DNA from: Thermoanaerobacterales bacterium
Lineage (GTDB): Bacteria > Actinomycetota > Acidimicrobiia > Acidimicrobiales > JACDCH01
NCBI GenBank assembly: GCA_017577565.1
Contig: PKRH01000002.1
Span: 1 to 64,000 of the forward strand
Length of the DNA stretch: 64,000 nt
Direction of reading: 5' to 3'
Part shown: one piece after another, positions 24,516 to 32,307 of the stretch
Position numbering within the stretch: the stretch's first letter is position 1
Layout: every line of letters begins with the position of its first letter
Notes under the pieces: generated by a model
The model's database searches: none
Seen by the model: the letters and a program-made list of their open reading frames with translations, nothing else
Told to the model about the DNA's origin: nothing
Translations under genes and position numbers: made by a program

Positions 24516-26036
24516 TCAGGCCTCGGCGAACCGGCCGATCGTGCCCTGGGCCGGCACCCCCGGGAGACGCTCGGTGAACAGCCGGTGGTAGGCCAGCTCC
24601 TCCCGGGTGCGCAGCGGCGGGTCGACGGCGTGGCGCTCGCGGGCCAGCTCGTCCTCGCCGACCAGCCCGCCGAAGTGCTCGCGCAGCACCTCGTCCATGC
24701 CGGTGCCCTCGCCGAACTGCTGCTTCTCCCGCCACAGCACCTCCTCGGGCAGCCAGCCCTCGAAGGCCCGGCGGAGCAGCCACTTGCTCGGCCGCCCCGG
24801 GCCGACGAGCTTCCACTCGGGCGGCAGGGCCAGCGCCAGCTCCACGAGGTCGAGGTCGAGGAAGGGGAGGCGCGGCTCCAGCCCGTTGGCGCTCGTCACC
24901 CGGTCGACCCGCTGCAGGCCCCCGATGTGCATGCCGCCGAGCAGGTCGACCAGCTCGTCGTGCAGGGCGTCGGCGCTCTCCAGCCGGTGGAGGTGCTCGT
25001 ACCCGGCGAACAGCTCGTCCGCGCCCTCGCCCACCAGCACGACCTTGACGTGACGGCGGGCCAGCCGGGCCACGAGGTGGTTGGGCACCGCGCTGTGGAC
25101 GAGGGTGGGGTCGAACGACTCGAGCACCTCGATCACCTCCGGGACGCTGTCGATCGCGTCCGACGCGGTGTAGATCAGCTCGTGGTGGTCGGTGCCGAGG
25201 TGCTCGGCGACGGCCCGGGCGGCGGCGATGTCGCGGCTGCCGGCCATCCCGGCGGCGAAGGTGGGGACGGTGCGCCCGGCGGCCGCCGCGGCGCGGGCGG
25301 CGATGGCGGTGACGATGCTCGAGTCGACCCCGCCGGACAGGAAGACCCCCACCGGGACGTCGGCGACCAGCAGGTGCTCGACGGCCCGGACGAGGGTCTC
25401 GCGCAGCGCGTCGAACACCCACCGGGGCGGGTCGTCGTGCGGGCGACGGCTGCGGAGCAGCACCGGGGTCGGCGTGGGTGGCGGCCGCCAGGGGACGAGC
25501 CCGCGCGCCGGTGTCCAGGCGTTGCCCGGCGGGAACGGTTCGACGACCGACCGCCACTCGCCCTCGAACGCCTTCAGCTCCGAGGCGAACAGGGTCGTAC
25601 CGCCCCGACGGGACCAGTAGAGCGGGGCGATGCCCAGCGTGTCGCGGCAGGCGACGAAGCGCCCGTCCTCGCCGGCGAGCACGAAGGCGAAGGCGCCCCA
25701 CAGCCGCTCGAACGCCCGCAGGCCGGCGTCCTCGACGAGGTGCAGCACCACCTCGTGGTCGGAGCGGGTGCGGAAGCGGTGCTCGCCCAGCTCGGCCCGC
25801 AGGTCCTCGTGGTTGTACACCTCGCCGTCGCCGACGAGCCAGAGGTCGCCCGCGGCGGTCCCCAGCGGCTGGGCGCCCCGCTCGAGGTCGACGACCGCCA
25901 GCCGGCGGTGGCCGAGCCAGGCGCCGCCGACGGCGCGGGTCCCCTCGCCGTCGGGGCCGCGGTGGGCGAGCCGGTCGAGCATGCGCTGCCCGACGGCGGG
26001 GTCGAACGGTCCGTGGGCCGCCACGAGGCCGGACAT
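24516..26036 (-). CDS. asnB: Asparagine synthetase with altered glutaminase site
   Basis: A 506-residue AsnB-type enzyme. The synthetase half is intact: PP-loop VFLSGGVDSS (residues 232-240, adenylation of aspartate) and VGEGADELFAGY near residue 325. The N-terminal class-II amidotransferase half has its fold but not its chemistry: the protein starts MSGLVAAHG, placing Ser at the position of the essential N-terminal Cys (family MCGI/MCSI), and the NGEIYNH motif reads DGEVYNH with Asp70 for Asn. Both changes are predicted to impair glutamine hydrolysis, making the enzyme ammonia-dependent. The ATG at 26036 has a GGAGGTGAG ribosome binding site, so the Ser is not a start-site artefact. Confidence 0.88.
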   Translation of the reverse strand: MSGLVAAHGPFDPAVGQRMLDRLAHRGPDGEGTRAVGGAWLGHRRLAVVDLERGAQPLGTAAGDLWLVGDGEVYNHEDLRAELGEHRFRTRSDHEVVLHLVEDAGLRAFERLWGAFAFVLAGEDGRFVACRDTLGIAPLYWSRRGGTTLFASELKAFEGEWRSVVEPFPPGNAWTPARGLVPWRPPPTPTPVLLRSRRPHDDPPRWVFDALRETLVRAVEHLLVADVPVGVFLSGGVDSSIVTAIAARAAAAAGRTVPTFAAGMAGSRDIAAARAVAEHLGTDHHELIYTASDAIDSVPEVIEVLESFDPTLVHSAVPNHLVARLARRHVKVVLVGEGADELFAGYEHLHRLESADALHDELVDLLGGMHIGGLQRVDRVTSANGLEPRLPFLDLDLVELALALPPEWKLVGPGRPSKWLLRRAFEGWLPEEVLWREKQQFGEGTGMDEVLREHFGGLVGEDELARERHAVDPPLRTREELAYHRLFTERLPGVPAQGTIGRFAEA

Positions 26037-26053
26037 CGCTCACCTCCGGTCGG

Positions 26054-26075
26054 GGTGGTCGCCCAGTCGACCACC
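26054..26075. promoter_or_regulatory. Palindrome upstream of asparagine synthetase
   Basis: GGTGGTCG (26054-26061) and CGACCACC (26068-26075) form a perfect 8-bp inverted repeat with a 6-base spacer, 18 bases upstream of the asnB start. A candidate operator; the binding protein is unknown. Confidence 0.45.
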
Positions 26076-26180
26076 GGGCGGGGTGACGGGTCAACCGTGC
26101 GCGCGGATCGTCGGCGAGATCCGACCGCGGCACCGACGACGGACCCGGACCGGACGGATCCCGCTGCCGGCCCTGTACAG

Positions 26181-26199
26181 CCACCACGTGCCGTGGTGG
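26181..26199. promoter_or_regulatory. Palindrome upstream of the BBE-like flavoprotein
   Basis: CCACCACG (26181-26188), tgc, CGTGGTGG (26192-26199) is a perfect inverted repeat 40 bases before the flavoprotein start, just after a TACAGC that could be a -10 element. A candidate operator. Confidence 0.45.
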
Positions 26200-26238
26200 A
26201 CTGGCACGCGACGCATCCGAGCGGACCTGGAGGCGGGC

Positions 26239-27567
26239 ATGGACGTCATCTCCCCGGGCGATCCCCGTTACGACGAGGCGCGCGCGCTCTTCAACGCCAT
26301 GATCGACAAGCGCCCGGCGGTGATCGCCGGGTGCGCCACGCCGGAGGACGTCGCCGACGCCCTGGACCTGGCCCGGCGGGAGGGCTACGAGGTGGCCGTC
26401 CGCGCCGGCGGGCACTCGGTCGCGGGCATGTCGACGAACGACGGCGGCCTGGTGGTCGACGTGCGCCCGATGAAGCACGTCGAGGTCGACCCGACCACCC
26501 GGCAGGCCCGGGTGGGCGCCGGCGTGACGTGGGGCGAGTTCGACCGCGCCGCCCAGGAGCACGGGCTCGCGACCACCGGGGGGCGCGTCTCCACCACCGG
26601 CGTGGCCGGCTTCACACTGGGCGGCGGGTCCGGCTGGCTCGAGCGCTCGCACGGCCTGGCCTGCGACAACCTCGTGTCGGTCGACCTGGTCACCGCCGAC
26701 GGCCGCCAGGTCACGGCCAGCGAGGACGAGAACCCCGAGCTGTTCTGGGGGTTGCACGGCGGGGGCGGCAACTTCGGCGTGGCCACGTCGTTCGTGTTCC
26801 GGCTCCACCCGGTCGGGCCGATCGTGACCGCCGGCCTCCTGCTCTGGCCCGGCGAGGCCGCCACCGACGTCGCCCGGCTCTACCGCGACGTCGCCGGGAC
26901 GGCGCCCGACGAGCTCGGCTCGGGCCTGGTGTTCATCACCGGCCCGCCCGAGGAGTTCGTCCCCCCGCACCTGCAGGGCCAGACCCTCGTCGCGGTGGTC
27001 GGCATGTGGGACGGCGACATCGACGACGGCGCCGACGCGATGGCCCCCCTCCGCGCCCTGGCGCCCGAGGTCGACCTGGTCGGGCCGATGCCGTACACGG
27101 ACTTCCAGTGCCTGATCGACGACCCCCCGGGCATGCGCAACTACTGGTCGGCCGAGTACCACGACGAGTTCCCCGACGCCGCCCTCGACGTCTTCGTGAA
27201 GTACGGGTTCGAGCGGCAGTCGCCGCTCGCCCAGCAGATCCTCTTCCCGTGGGGCGGGGCCGTGGCCCGGGTGCCCGAGGACGCCACGCCGATGACGAAG
27301 CGGTCGGCCCGGTGGATCACCCACCCGTTCGCCGTGTGGGAGGACCCGGCCGACACGGACCGCAACGTCGAGTGGGCGCGCGCCTTCCGGCGCGACATCG
27401 CCCGCTACACGAACGGCGGCGTCTACCTCAACTTCGTCGGTGACGAGGGCCAGGACCGGGTGCGGGCGGCGTACGGCGACGAGAAGTACGGCCGCCTGGC
27501 CACGCTGAAGCGGGAGTGGGACCCCGGCAACGTCTTCCGCGGCAACCACAACGTCCGGCCCGCGTGA
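26239..27567 (+). CDS. FAD-binding oxidoreductase, berberine-bridge-enzyme-like
   Basis: A 442-residue PCMH-type flavoprotein from ATG 26239, 5 bases after GGAGG. The FAD domain has VRAGGHSVAG near residue 57, whose His is the site of covalent 8-alpha flavin attachment in relatives, and GVAGFTLGGGSGWL near residue 118. The second covalent link of bicovalent members needs a Cys just before GVAG; here the sequence is RVSTTGVAG, so attachment should be through His only. The C-terminus has the BBE motif YLNFVGDEGQ and WDPGNVFRGNHNV. Substrate unknown; relatives oxidise sugars, alkaloids or alcohols. Confidence 0.88.
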   Translation: MDVISPGDPRYDEARALFNAMIDKRPAVIAGCATPEDVADALDLARREGYEVAVRAGGHSVAGMSTNDGGLVVDVRPMKHVEVDPTTRQARVGAGVTWGEFDRAAQEHGLATTGGRVSTTGVAGFTLGGGSGWLERSHGLACDNLVSVDLVTADGRQVTASEDENPELFWGLHGGGGNFGVATSFVFRLHPVGPIVTAGLLLWPGEAATDVARLYRDVAGTAPDELGSGLVFITGPPEEFVPPHLQGQTLVAVVGMWDGDIDDGADAMAPLRALAPEVDLVGPMPYTDFQCLIDDPPGMRNYWSAEYHDEFPDAALDVFVKYGFERQSPLAQQILFPWGGAVARVPEDATPMTKRSARWITHPFAVWEDPADTDRNVEWARAFRRDIARYTNGGVYLNFVGDEGQDRVRAAYGDEKYGRLATLKREWDPGNVFRGNHNVRPA

Positions 27568-27581
27568 CACCGGCGGGGCCG

Positions 27582-28598
27582 CTACTCGTGCCGGACCGTG
27601 GACAGGGTCGGGTGGCTGGCGTCCTCGGCCACCCGGGCGAGGGCCTCGTCGTCGCCGTCGAGGGTCCCGTGCCAGAAGTCGAGCACGGTGCGGGTGACGA
27701 GCTCGTCGTAGGGAGACTCGTCGTCGGTGAAGGCGACCCGGTGGTCGGCGCCGTGGAGCGTGACGAACCACTTGGGCGGCGCCGCCCGCTCGAAGGGCTC
27801 GAGGTCGAGCTCCAGGGGGACGTCGTCGGCGTCGCCGTGCAGGACGAGGAGCGGCAGGCCCGAGTCGAGGTCCAGCTCGCCGCCCGGCATCGGCATCGTC
27901 AGGCCGGCGAAGACGACCGCCGAGTCGACGCGGTCGTCACGGGTGGCGGTGTCGAACGCGACCGCCCAGGTCGTGGCGCCGCCGAGGCTGTGGCCGACGA
28001 CGCCGACGGCCTCGGGGTCGACGAGGCCGTGCAGCGGGCTGGACGGGTCCTCGGACGCGGCCAGCACCTGGTCGATGACGAACGAGACGTCGCCCGGCTG
28101 GTTGACGACGTCGGGGACGTTGGACAGCGCCGAGGGCACGTCCCGGTTGGTCAGCGGGAAGTGCGGCGCGGCCACGACGAACCCGTCGGCGGCCCAGACC
28201 CGCATCGTCTCCGTGTACTCGTCGGGGTGGCCGCTCGCCCCGTGGCAGAGGACGAGGAGCGGGTAGGGCCCGCCCGAGGTCGGGTGGGTGATGCGGGTGA
28301 CGATCGTGCGGTCGGGCCGGGCCGGGGTCTCGGCCCCCGCCGGCGTCGGCCGCGTCGTGTCGACGAAGGTCTCGGTCGTCACGTCGACCTCGAGCGGCGT
28401 GCCGTGCTCGGCGGAGGCCGCCGCCCCCGCCTCGTCGCCGGCCCCCGCCTCCGGCGCGGGCTCGCCGTCGCCGCCCCCGCAGGCCCCGAGCACGGCCAGG
28501 GCCAGGGCGGCCGCCGCCCACGCGGCGCCCGGTCGCGACCGGCGCCGGGCGGCACCGGCCGCCGGCTCCCCGTCCCCTCGGCGCCCCCGGGTCGTCAC
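27582..28598 (-). CDS. Alpha/beta-hydrolase lipoprotein (dienelactone hydrolase/cutinase-like)
   Basis: A 338-residue exported protein from GTG 28598, preceded by GAGG. A lipobox LGAC ends the signal peptide near residue 38, then an Ala/Gly/Glu-rich linker. The hydrolase core has LLVLCHGASGHPDEY (oxyanion region), the nucleophile elbow VVGHSLGGAT, and later LLVLHGDADDV and HGADHRVAF for the acid and His of the triad. Relatives are platelet-activating-factor acetylhydrolase or plastic-degrading-cutinase types; the substrate is an ester but cannot be named. It converges on the flavoprotein gene with a 14-base gap. Confidence 0.85.
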   Translation of the reverse strand: MTTRGRRGDGEPAAGAARRRSRPGAAWAAAALALAVLGACGGGDGEPAPEAGAGDEAGAAASAEHGTPLEVDVTTETFVDTTRPTPAGAETPARPDRTIVTRITHPTSGGPYPLLVLCHGASGHPDEYTETMRVWAADGFVVAAPHFPLTNRDVPSALSNVPDVVNQPGDVSFVIDQVLAASEDPSSPLHGLVDPEAVGVVGHSLGGATTWAVAFDTATRDDRVDSAVVFAGLTMPMPGGELDLDSGLPLLVLHGDADDVPLELDLEPFERAAPPKWFVTLHGADHRVAFTDDESPYDELVTRTVLDFWHGTLDGDDEALARVAEDASHPTLSTVRHE

Positions 28599-28602
28599 CG
28601 CC

Positions 28603-28893
28603 TCATGATGGCCCACCGGCCGGCGTCCCCGGCGCCTCGGCGGCCTCCGCCGCCCGGGTCCGGGCGACCCGTGTGAGGACGCTGCCCGTGACAACGCTCG
28701 AGAGGACCAGCACGAGGACGCCGAGAGGCACGTCCCCCCTGGCCACGAGCCACACCCCGACCACGAGCAGGACGACGTCGAGGACCAGCGCACCGACCAC
28801 CAGGGGGCGGCGCAGCAGGTGGGCGCCCGCCGACCCCGGTCGCCCCTCGGGATCGGCAGGGTCCACACGCCTCCACAGCAGGCCCAGGCTCAT
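28603..28893 (-). CDS. Small two-helix membrane protein
   Basis: A 96-residue protein from ATG 28893, which follows GGGAGGG at a good distance. It opens MSLGLLWRRVDPADPEG, has two hydrophobic segments (about residues 30-48 and 53-72) and ends in an Ala/Glu/Pro-rich tail. No family is recognised. It lies just downstream of tRNA-Pro on the same strand and ends 4 bases upstream of the hydrolase start, so the two are likely cotranscribed. Confidence 0.65.
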   Translation of the reverse strand: MSLGLLWRRVDPADPEGRPGSAGAHLLRRPLVVGALVLDVVLLVVGVWLVARGDVPLGVLVLVLSSVVTGSVLTRVARTRAAEAAEAPGTPAGGPS

Positions 28894-28977
28894 CGTGACC
28901 CTCCCCTCGTTCTCGCTGACGGACGACGTCGACGGTCCGGGGGCGCAGCACCGGGACCACGCCGGCCCGAACGCGAC

Positions 28978-29003
28978 GAGAGGGCCTGTGACCAGGCCCT
29001 CTC
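28978..29003 (-). terminator. Terminator hairpin after tRNA-Pro
   Basis: GAGAGGGCCTG (28978-28988) and CAGGCCCTCTC (28993-29003) form a perfect 11-bp stem with a 4-base loop, 2 bases beyond the encoded CCA end of the tRNA. No U-tract follows. Confidence 0.7.
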
Positions 29004-29005
29004 CG

Positions 29006-29082
29006 TGGTCGGGTGGGCGAGATTTGAACTCGCGACCTCTGCGTCCCGAACGCAGCGCTCTGCCAAGCTGAGCCACCACCCG
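29006..29082 (-). tRNA. tRNA-Pro (anticodon CGG), CCA encoded
   Basis: The minus strand gives a full cloverleaf. The acceptor stem CGGGTGG pairs with CCACCCG (29076-29082 with 29010-29016), the anticodon arm CTGCG-TTCGGGA-CGCAG reads CGG, and the T-arm contains the GTTCAAATC loop. The discriminator base A and the CCA tail (29006-29008) are encoded in the DNA. A hairpin terminator follows at once. This is the only tRNA found in the window. Confidence 0.95.
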
Positions 29083-29200
29083 GAGTGGATGCCGGCCGCC
29101 GGGCCCGCCGTGGGAACCGGTCGACCGGGTCAGACACTCTACCCGCTCCGTGGCGCAGCCTGGAAACGGCATGCCGCGCCGCGGGCCGGCCGCCCGGGGG

Positions 29201-29602
29201 TCACGACGCCAGCGCCGGGCTCTCCTGGTAGTCCTCGCCCGCCAGCAGCGTCCGGGCCGCCCGCCGCAGCCGGAACGCGTCGAGCGGCTTGAAGATCCAG
29301 CCGTCGACGCCGTAGCGGCGGGCGAGGAAGACGTCGGCCGGCCGGTCGAGCAGCAGCAGGATCGGCACCGGGGTCAGCGTGCCGGCGTCGAACTCCTGCT
29401 CGAGGTGCAGCGCCGTGGCGATGCCACCCATGTTGCCGATCTGGAGGTCGAGCACGACCAGGGCGGGCTGGACCTTGCGCACCGCCTCCGGGACGTCGCG
29501 GCCCCGGCGCACCCGCAGCACCCGGGTGTCCTCGTCGGCGAGGGCCTGGTCGACGTCCTCGAAGATCCAGTCGGCGTCGGTGGCGATCAGCACGTCGGGC
29601 AC
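29201..29602 (-). CDS. Stand-alone response-regulator receiver protein
   Basis: A 133-residue single receiver domain with no output domain. The phosphoacceptor is Asp52 in VVLDLQIGNMGG and the conserved Lys is in WIFKPLDAF near residue 107; acidic residues at D9-D11 (ATDADW) complete the metal pocket. No histidine kinase is adjacent. The GTG at 29602 lies 7 bases after a minus-strand TAGCCT box (29610-29615) and lacks a ribosome binding site. It is divergent from a STAS-domain gene, so it may belong to a partner-switching or phosphorelay output. Confidence 0.85.
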   Translation of the reverse strand: MPDVLIATDADWIFEDVDQALADEDTRVLRVRRGRDVPEAVRKVQPALVVLDLQIGNMGGIATALHLEQEFDAGTLTPVPILLLLDRPADVFLARRYGVDGWIFKPLDAFRLRRAARTLLAGEDYQESPALAS

Positions 29603-29751
29603 GGTGGGGAGGCTACGGGCCGGGCCCGCCCGGGTTCCAGCGCCGGCGGTGGAGGGTTCGCTACAGGTCCCGAACGGTCCCGTGAAGGCGGCCGACAGGG
29701 CGTCCCGGCACCGCTACCATCGCCGGACCGGGTCCCCGGGAGGAGAAGTTC

Positions 29752-30114
29752 GTGCTCGACATCCAGGTAGACCAGGCCGACAGCTACACCGTGTGCCGCC
29801 CGGTGGGCGAGCTCGACGCCTACACCGTCGGGCAGTTCCGCGACGCGCTGGGCGAGCTGGCCGACAAGCGCTACCTGCTCATCGACCTGTCGTCGGTGCC
29901 GTTCATGGACTCGGCGGGCCTCGGCGCGCTGATCGGGGGCATCCGCCGGGCGCGCGAGGCCGGGGGCGACGTCGCCGTCGCCTGCAGCCGGCCCACCCTC
30001 ACCCGCCTGCTGCACACCACCGGGTTCGACCGCATCGTGCCGGTCACCGAGACGGTCGAGGACGCCGTGGCGGCGCTCGACGAGGCGGCCAAGGCCGCCG
30101 AGGAGGCCGAGTAG
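29752..30114 (+). CDS. STAS-domain anti-sigma factor antagonist
   Basis: A 120-residue SpoIIAA/RsbV-like protein. The phosphorylated serine is Ser54 in VPFMDSAGLGAL, followed by the typical GGIRRAREAGGDVAVA segment; the C-terminus is an Ala/Glu helix. Such proteins, when unphosphorylated, bind an anti-sigma kinase and free a sigma factor. No anti-sigma kinase is next to it. A TACCAT -10-like box at 29715-29720 and a GGGAGGAG ribosome binding site precede GTG 29752. Confidence 0.9.
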   Translation: MLDIQVDQADSYTVCRPVGELDAYTVGQFRDALGELADKRYLLIDLSSVPFMDSAGLGALIGGIRRAREAGGDVAVACSRPTLTRLLHTTGFDRIVPVTETVEDAVAALDEAAKAAEEAE

Positions 30115-30163
30115 GCCGGACCGGGCGGCGCGCGGCGCCGGGCGCCCGGGACCGGCCCGCCCC

Positions 30164-31330
30164 CTAGGCGCCGGACCGCGCGAAGACGTGCCGGGCGATC
30201 TGCTCCATGCCGGCGATGTCGTGGACGTCGCTGCGCAGGAACGGGACCCACACGACCGGCGCCGGCGCCACGGCCTCGGCCAGCCCGGCCAGGTGGGCGT
30301 GCTCGCTGCCCGCCACCGCCTGGAAGTCGGCCAGGTTGCGGTAGAGGGCGCCGATCGCCGTCCCCGCCAGGCTCCTGGCCCGCTCGGCCGTGCCGGCGGC
30401 CACGACCTCGCTGACCGGGCCCCCGCCGACGGCGAAGGACGGGTGGACCCGGTTGACGATGAGCCCCTGGACCGCGATGCCGCCCTCCCGCAGCCGGTCG
30501 GCGAAGTACTGCGCCTCCTCGACGGTGTCCCGGCGGGGCGACGCGACCAGCACGAACGCGGTCTCGGGCGCCGCGAGCAGCTCGTTGACGCGGGCCGCCC
30601 GCTGGCGGAAGCCCTCCTCCATCCCCTCGAAGGCCTGGAAGAAGGCGATGGCGTCGTCGACCACGTCGCCCCCCACGACCCTGGACACCGTGCGCAGGAA
30701 GGTCTGGGCGGCGACGTTGACCGCCCGGACGAAGCCCCGGCTCGGCGCCATCAGGAACCGGAACAGGCGGTGGTCGAGGAACCGGGACAGCCGCCGCGGC
30801 GCGTCGAGGAAGTCGAGGGCGTGCCGGGTCGGCGGGGTGTCCACGACCACGAGGTCGAAGTCGGTCTCCTCGTGGAGCTCGTAGAGCTTCTCCATCGCCA
30901 TGTACTCCTGGGTGCCCGACAGGGCCCCGGAGATGTTCCGGTAGAACCGGTTGGCGAGGATGCGCTCGCCCTGCTCGGGCGTGCGGGCGTGCTTGAGCAC
31001 CAGGGCGTCGAAGGTCGACTTGGTGTCGAGCATCGTGGCCCACAGCTCGCCCGGCCAGTCGCCGTCGATCCGGCTGGGCCGGTCGGTCAGCCTGGCGAGG
31101 CCGAGGGCGTCGGCCAGCCGCTTCGCCGGGTCGATCGTCACGACGACGGTGCGGCGCCCCAGCCGGGCACCCTCCAGGGCCATGACCGCCGAGGTGGTCG
31201 TCTTGCCGACGCCGCCCGAGCCGCAGCACACGACGATGCGCCGCTCGGCCACGAGCTCGCGCAGCCGGGCGCCGGGGGTCGGGGCGGTGCGCACGTCGCC
31301 GCCCGCCTCGACGCTGCCGGTCCCGGTCAC
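30164..31330 (-). CDS. ArsA/GET3-family ATPase (second of a pair)
   Basis: A 388-residue SIMIBI-class ATPase. The deviant Walker A is VVCCGSGGVGKTTTS near residue 35; switch regions are VVTIDPAKRLADALG and LVVVDTPPTRHALDFLD, the latter with DTPP. The start overlaps the upstream paralogue by ATGA. Arsenite transport is unlikely, since no arsB or other ars gene is here; actinobacterial pairs of this kind (Rv3679/Rv3680 type) are linked to membrane-protein handling or redox stress. It converges on the STAS gene. Confidence 0.88.
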   Translation of the reverse strand: MTGTGSVEAGGDVRTAPTPGARLRELVAERRIVVCCGSGGVGKTTTSAVMALEGARLGRRTVVVTIDPAKRLADALGLARLTDRPSRIDGDWPGELWATMLDTKSTFDALVLKHARTPEQGERILANRFYRNISGALSGTQEYMAMEKLYELHEETDFDLVVVDTPPTRHALDFLDAPRRLSRFLDHRLFRFLMAPSRGFVRAVNVAAQTFLRTVSRVVGGDVVDDAIAFFQAFEGMEEGFRQRAARVNELLAAPETAFVLVASPRRDTVEEAQYFADRLREGGIAVQGLIVNRVHPSFAVGGGPVSEVVAAGTAERARSLAGTAIGALYRNLADFQAVAGSEHAHLAGLAEAVAPAPVVWVPFLRSDVHDIAGMEQIARHVFARSGA

Positions 31331-32307
31331 AGCGGCAGCCCCGCCAGGGACTCGACCTCGGCCAGCAGGGCCCGGGCCAGCGCGTCCACCTCGGCGGGAC
31401 CGATCTCGGCGGTGAACTGGAACGGCAGCCGGATCTGCGGCAGGGGCAGGCCGGCGGCCAGCCGCTCGATCTGCGCGGCCTGCAGCGCCATGCGGTCGAG
31501 CCGGAACCGGGCCGCCTCGGCCAGGACCTCGGCCTCGCCCGGGCGCAGCGCCACGCCGGCCTCGGCCGCCGCCGCCTCGACCTCCGCCGGGGTGGTCACG
31601 AGCCCGTCGACCGGTGGGTAGACGCCGTTGACCACGATCGGCCCCAGCCCGACGCCCACCCGGTCCTCCAGCGAGAACGCCGTCTCGACGGCCTCGTTCA
31701 CGGGCGTCTCCTCGGGGATGGTGACCAGCACCACCTGGCAGCGCCGGTGGTCCTCCAGCAGCTCGAGCACGTCGCGGGCCTGGGCGTTGATCGGGCCGAC
31801 GCTCACGGTGTCGAGCAGGCTGCGCGCCGACTGCAGGAAGGTGATGGCGTGGCCGGCGGCCGGGGCGTCGAGGACGATGAGGTCGGCCACCCCGGCCCGC
31901 TCGAGCTGCTTCACCTTGCCGAGCAGGAGGATGTCCTTGATGCCGGGCGCCGCGGTGGCCACGACGTCGAGCGCGCCCGTGGCGACGAGGCGCCGCGAGA
32001 TGCGGGACATGCCGTGGTCCTCGAGGTACTCGAGCAACGCCGCGTCGGCCGTGAGCGTGCGGGCCCGCACGTCCGCGGCGCCGTCGGGCCCGCCCCCCGG
32101 CGACAGCACGACCTCCTCGTAGCCGAGCTCGCCCTGGCCGAACATCGACGCCAGCCCGGAGCGGCCCTCGACCTCCACGACGAGCGTCGACAGGCCGGCG
32201 AGGGCGGCGGCCCGGGCCAGCGTGGCGCTGACCGTCGTCTTGCCGACCCCGCCCTTCCCGGCCACGATGACCAGCCGGGATGCAGCGAAGAACTGTTCAG
32301 GATCCAC
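31327..32307 (-). CDS. ArsA/GET3-family ATPase (first of a pair)
   Basis: A 326-residue partner of the downstream ATPase, probably forming a heteromer with it. Walker A is IVAGKGGVGKTTVS near residue 15; LIVLDAPAAGHAITFL near residue 143 replaces the DTPP switch of the partner with DAPA. The GTG start at 32307 has a GGAGG upstream, and a minus-strand TACAGT box (32349-32354) suggests a leader of about 40 bases. A WhiB-family gene lies 1.6 kb away, echoing the whiB4 linkage of the mycobacterial pair. Confidence 0.88.
   Translation of the reverse strand: MDPEQFFAASRLVIVAGKGGVGKTTVSATLARAAALAGLSTLVVEVEGRSGLASMFGQGELGYEEVVLSPGGGPDGAADVRARTLTADAALLEYLEDHGMSRISRRLVATGALDVVATAAPGIKDILLLGKVKQLERAGVADLIVLDAPAAGHAITFLQSARSLLDTVSVGPINAQARDVLELLEDHRRCQVVLVTIPEETPVNEAVETAFSLEDRVGVGLGPIVVNGVYPPVDGLVTTPAEVEAAAAEAGVALRPGEAEVLAEAARFRLDRMALQAAQIERLAAGLPLPQIRLPFQFTAEIGPAEVDALARALLAEVESLAGLPL

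Noticed and set aside
24337..27771. A 1144-codon open frame on the minus strand across asnB and the flavoprotein
   Set aside because: It is an out-of-frame shadow of two well-supported genes; its translation is Arg/Pro/Gly-rich with no domain.
30164..32307. Arsenite-resistance operon
   Set aside because: Two ArsA-like ATPases are present but no arsB, arsC, arsR or arsD; the pair is better read as the actinobacterial GET3-like type.
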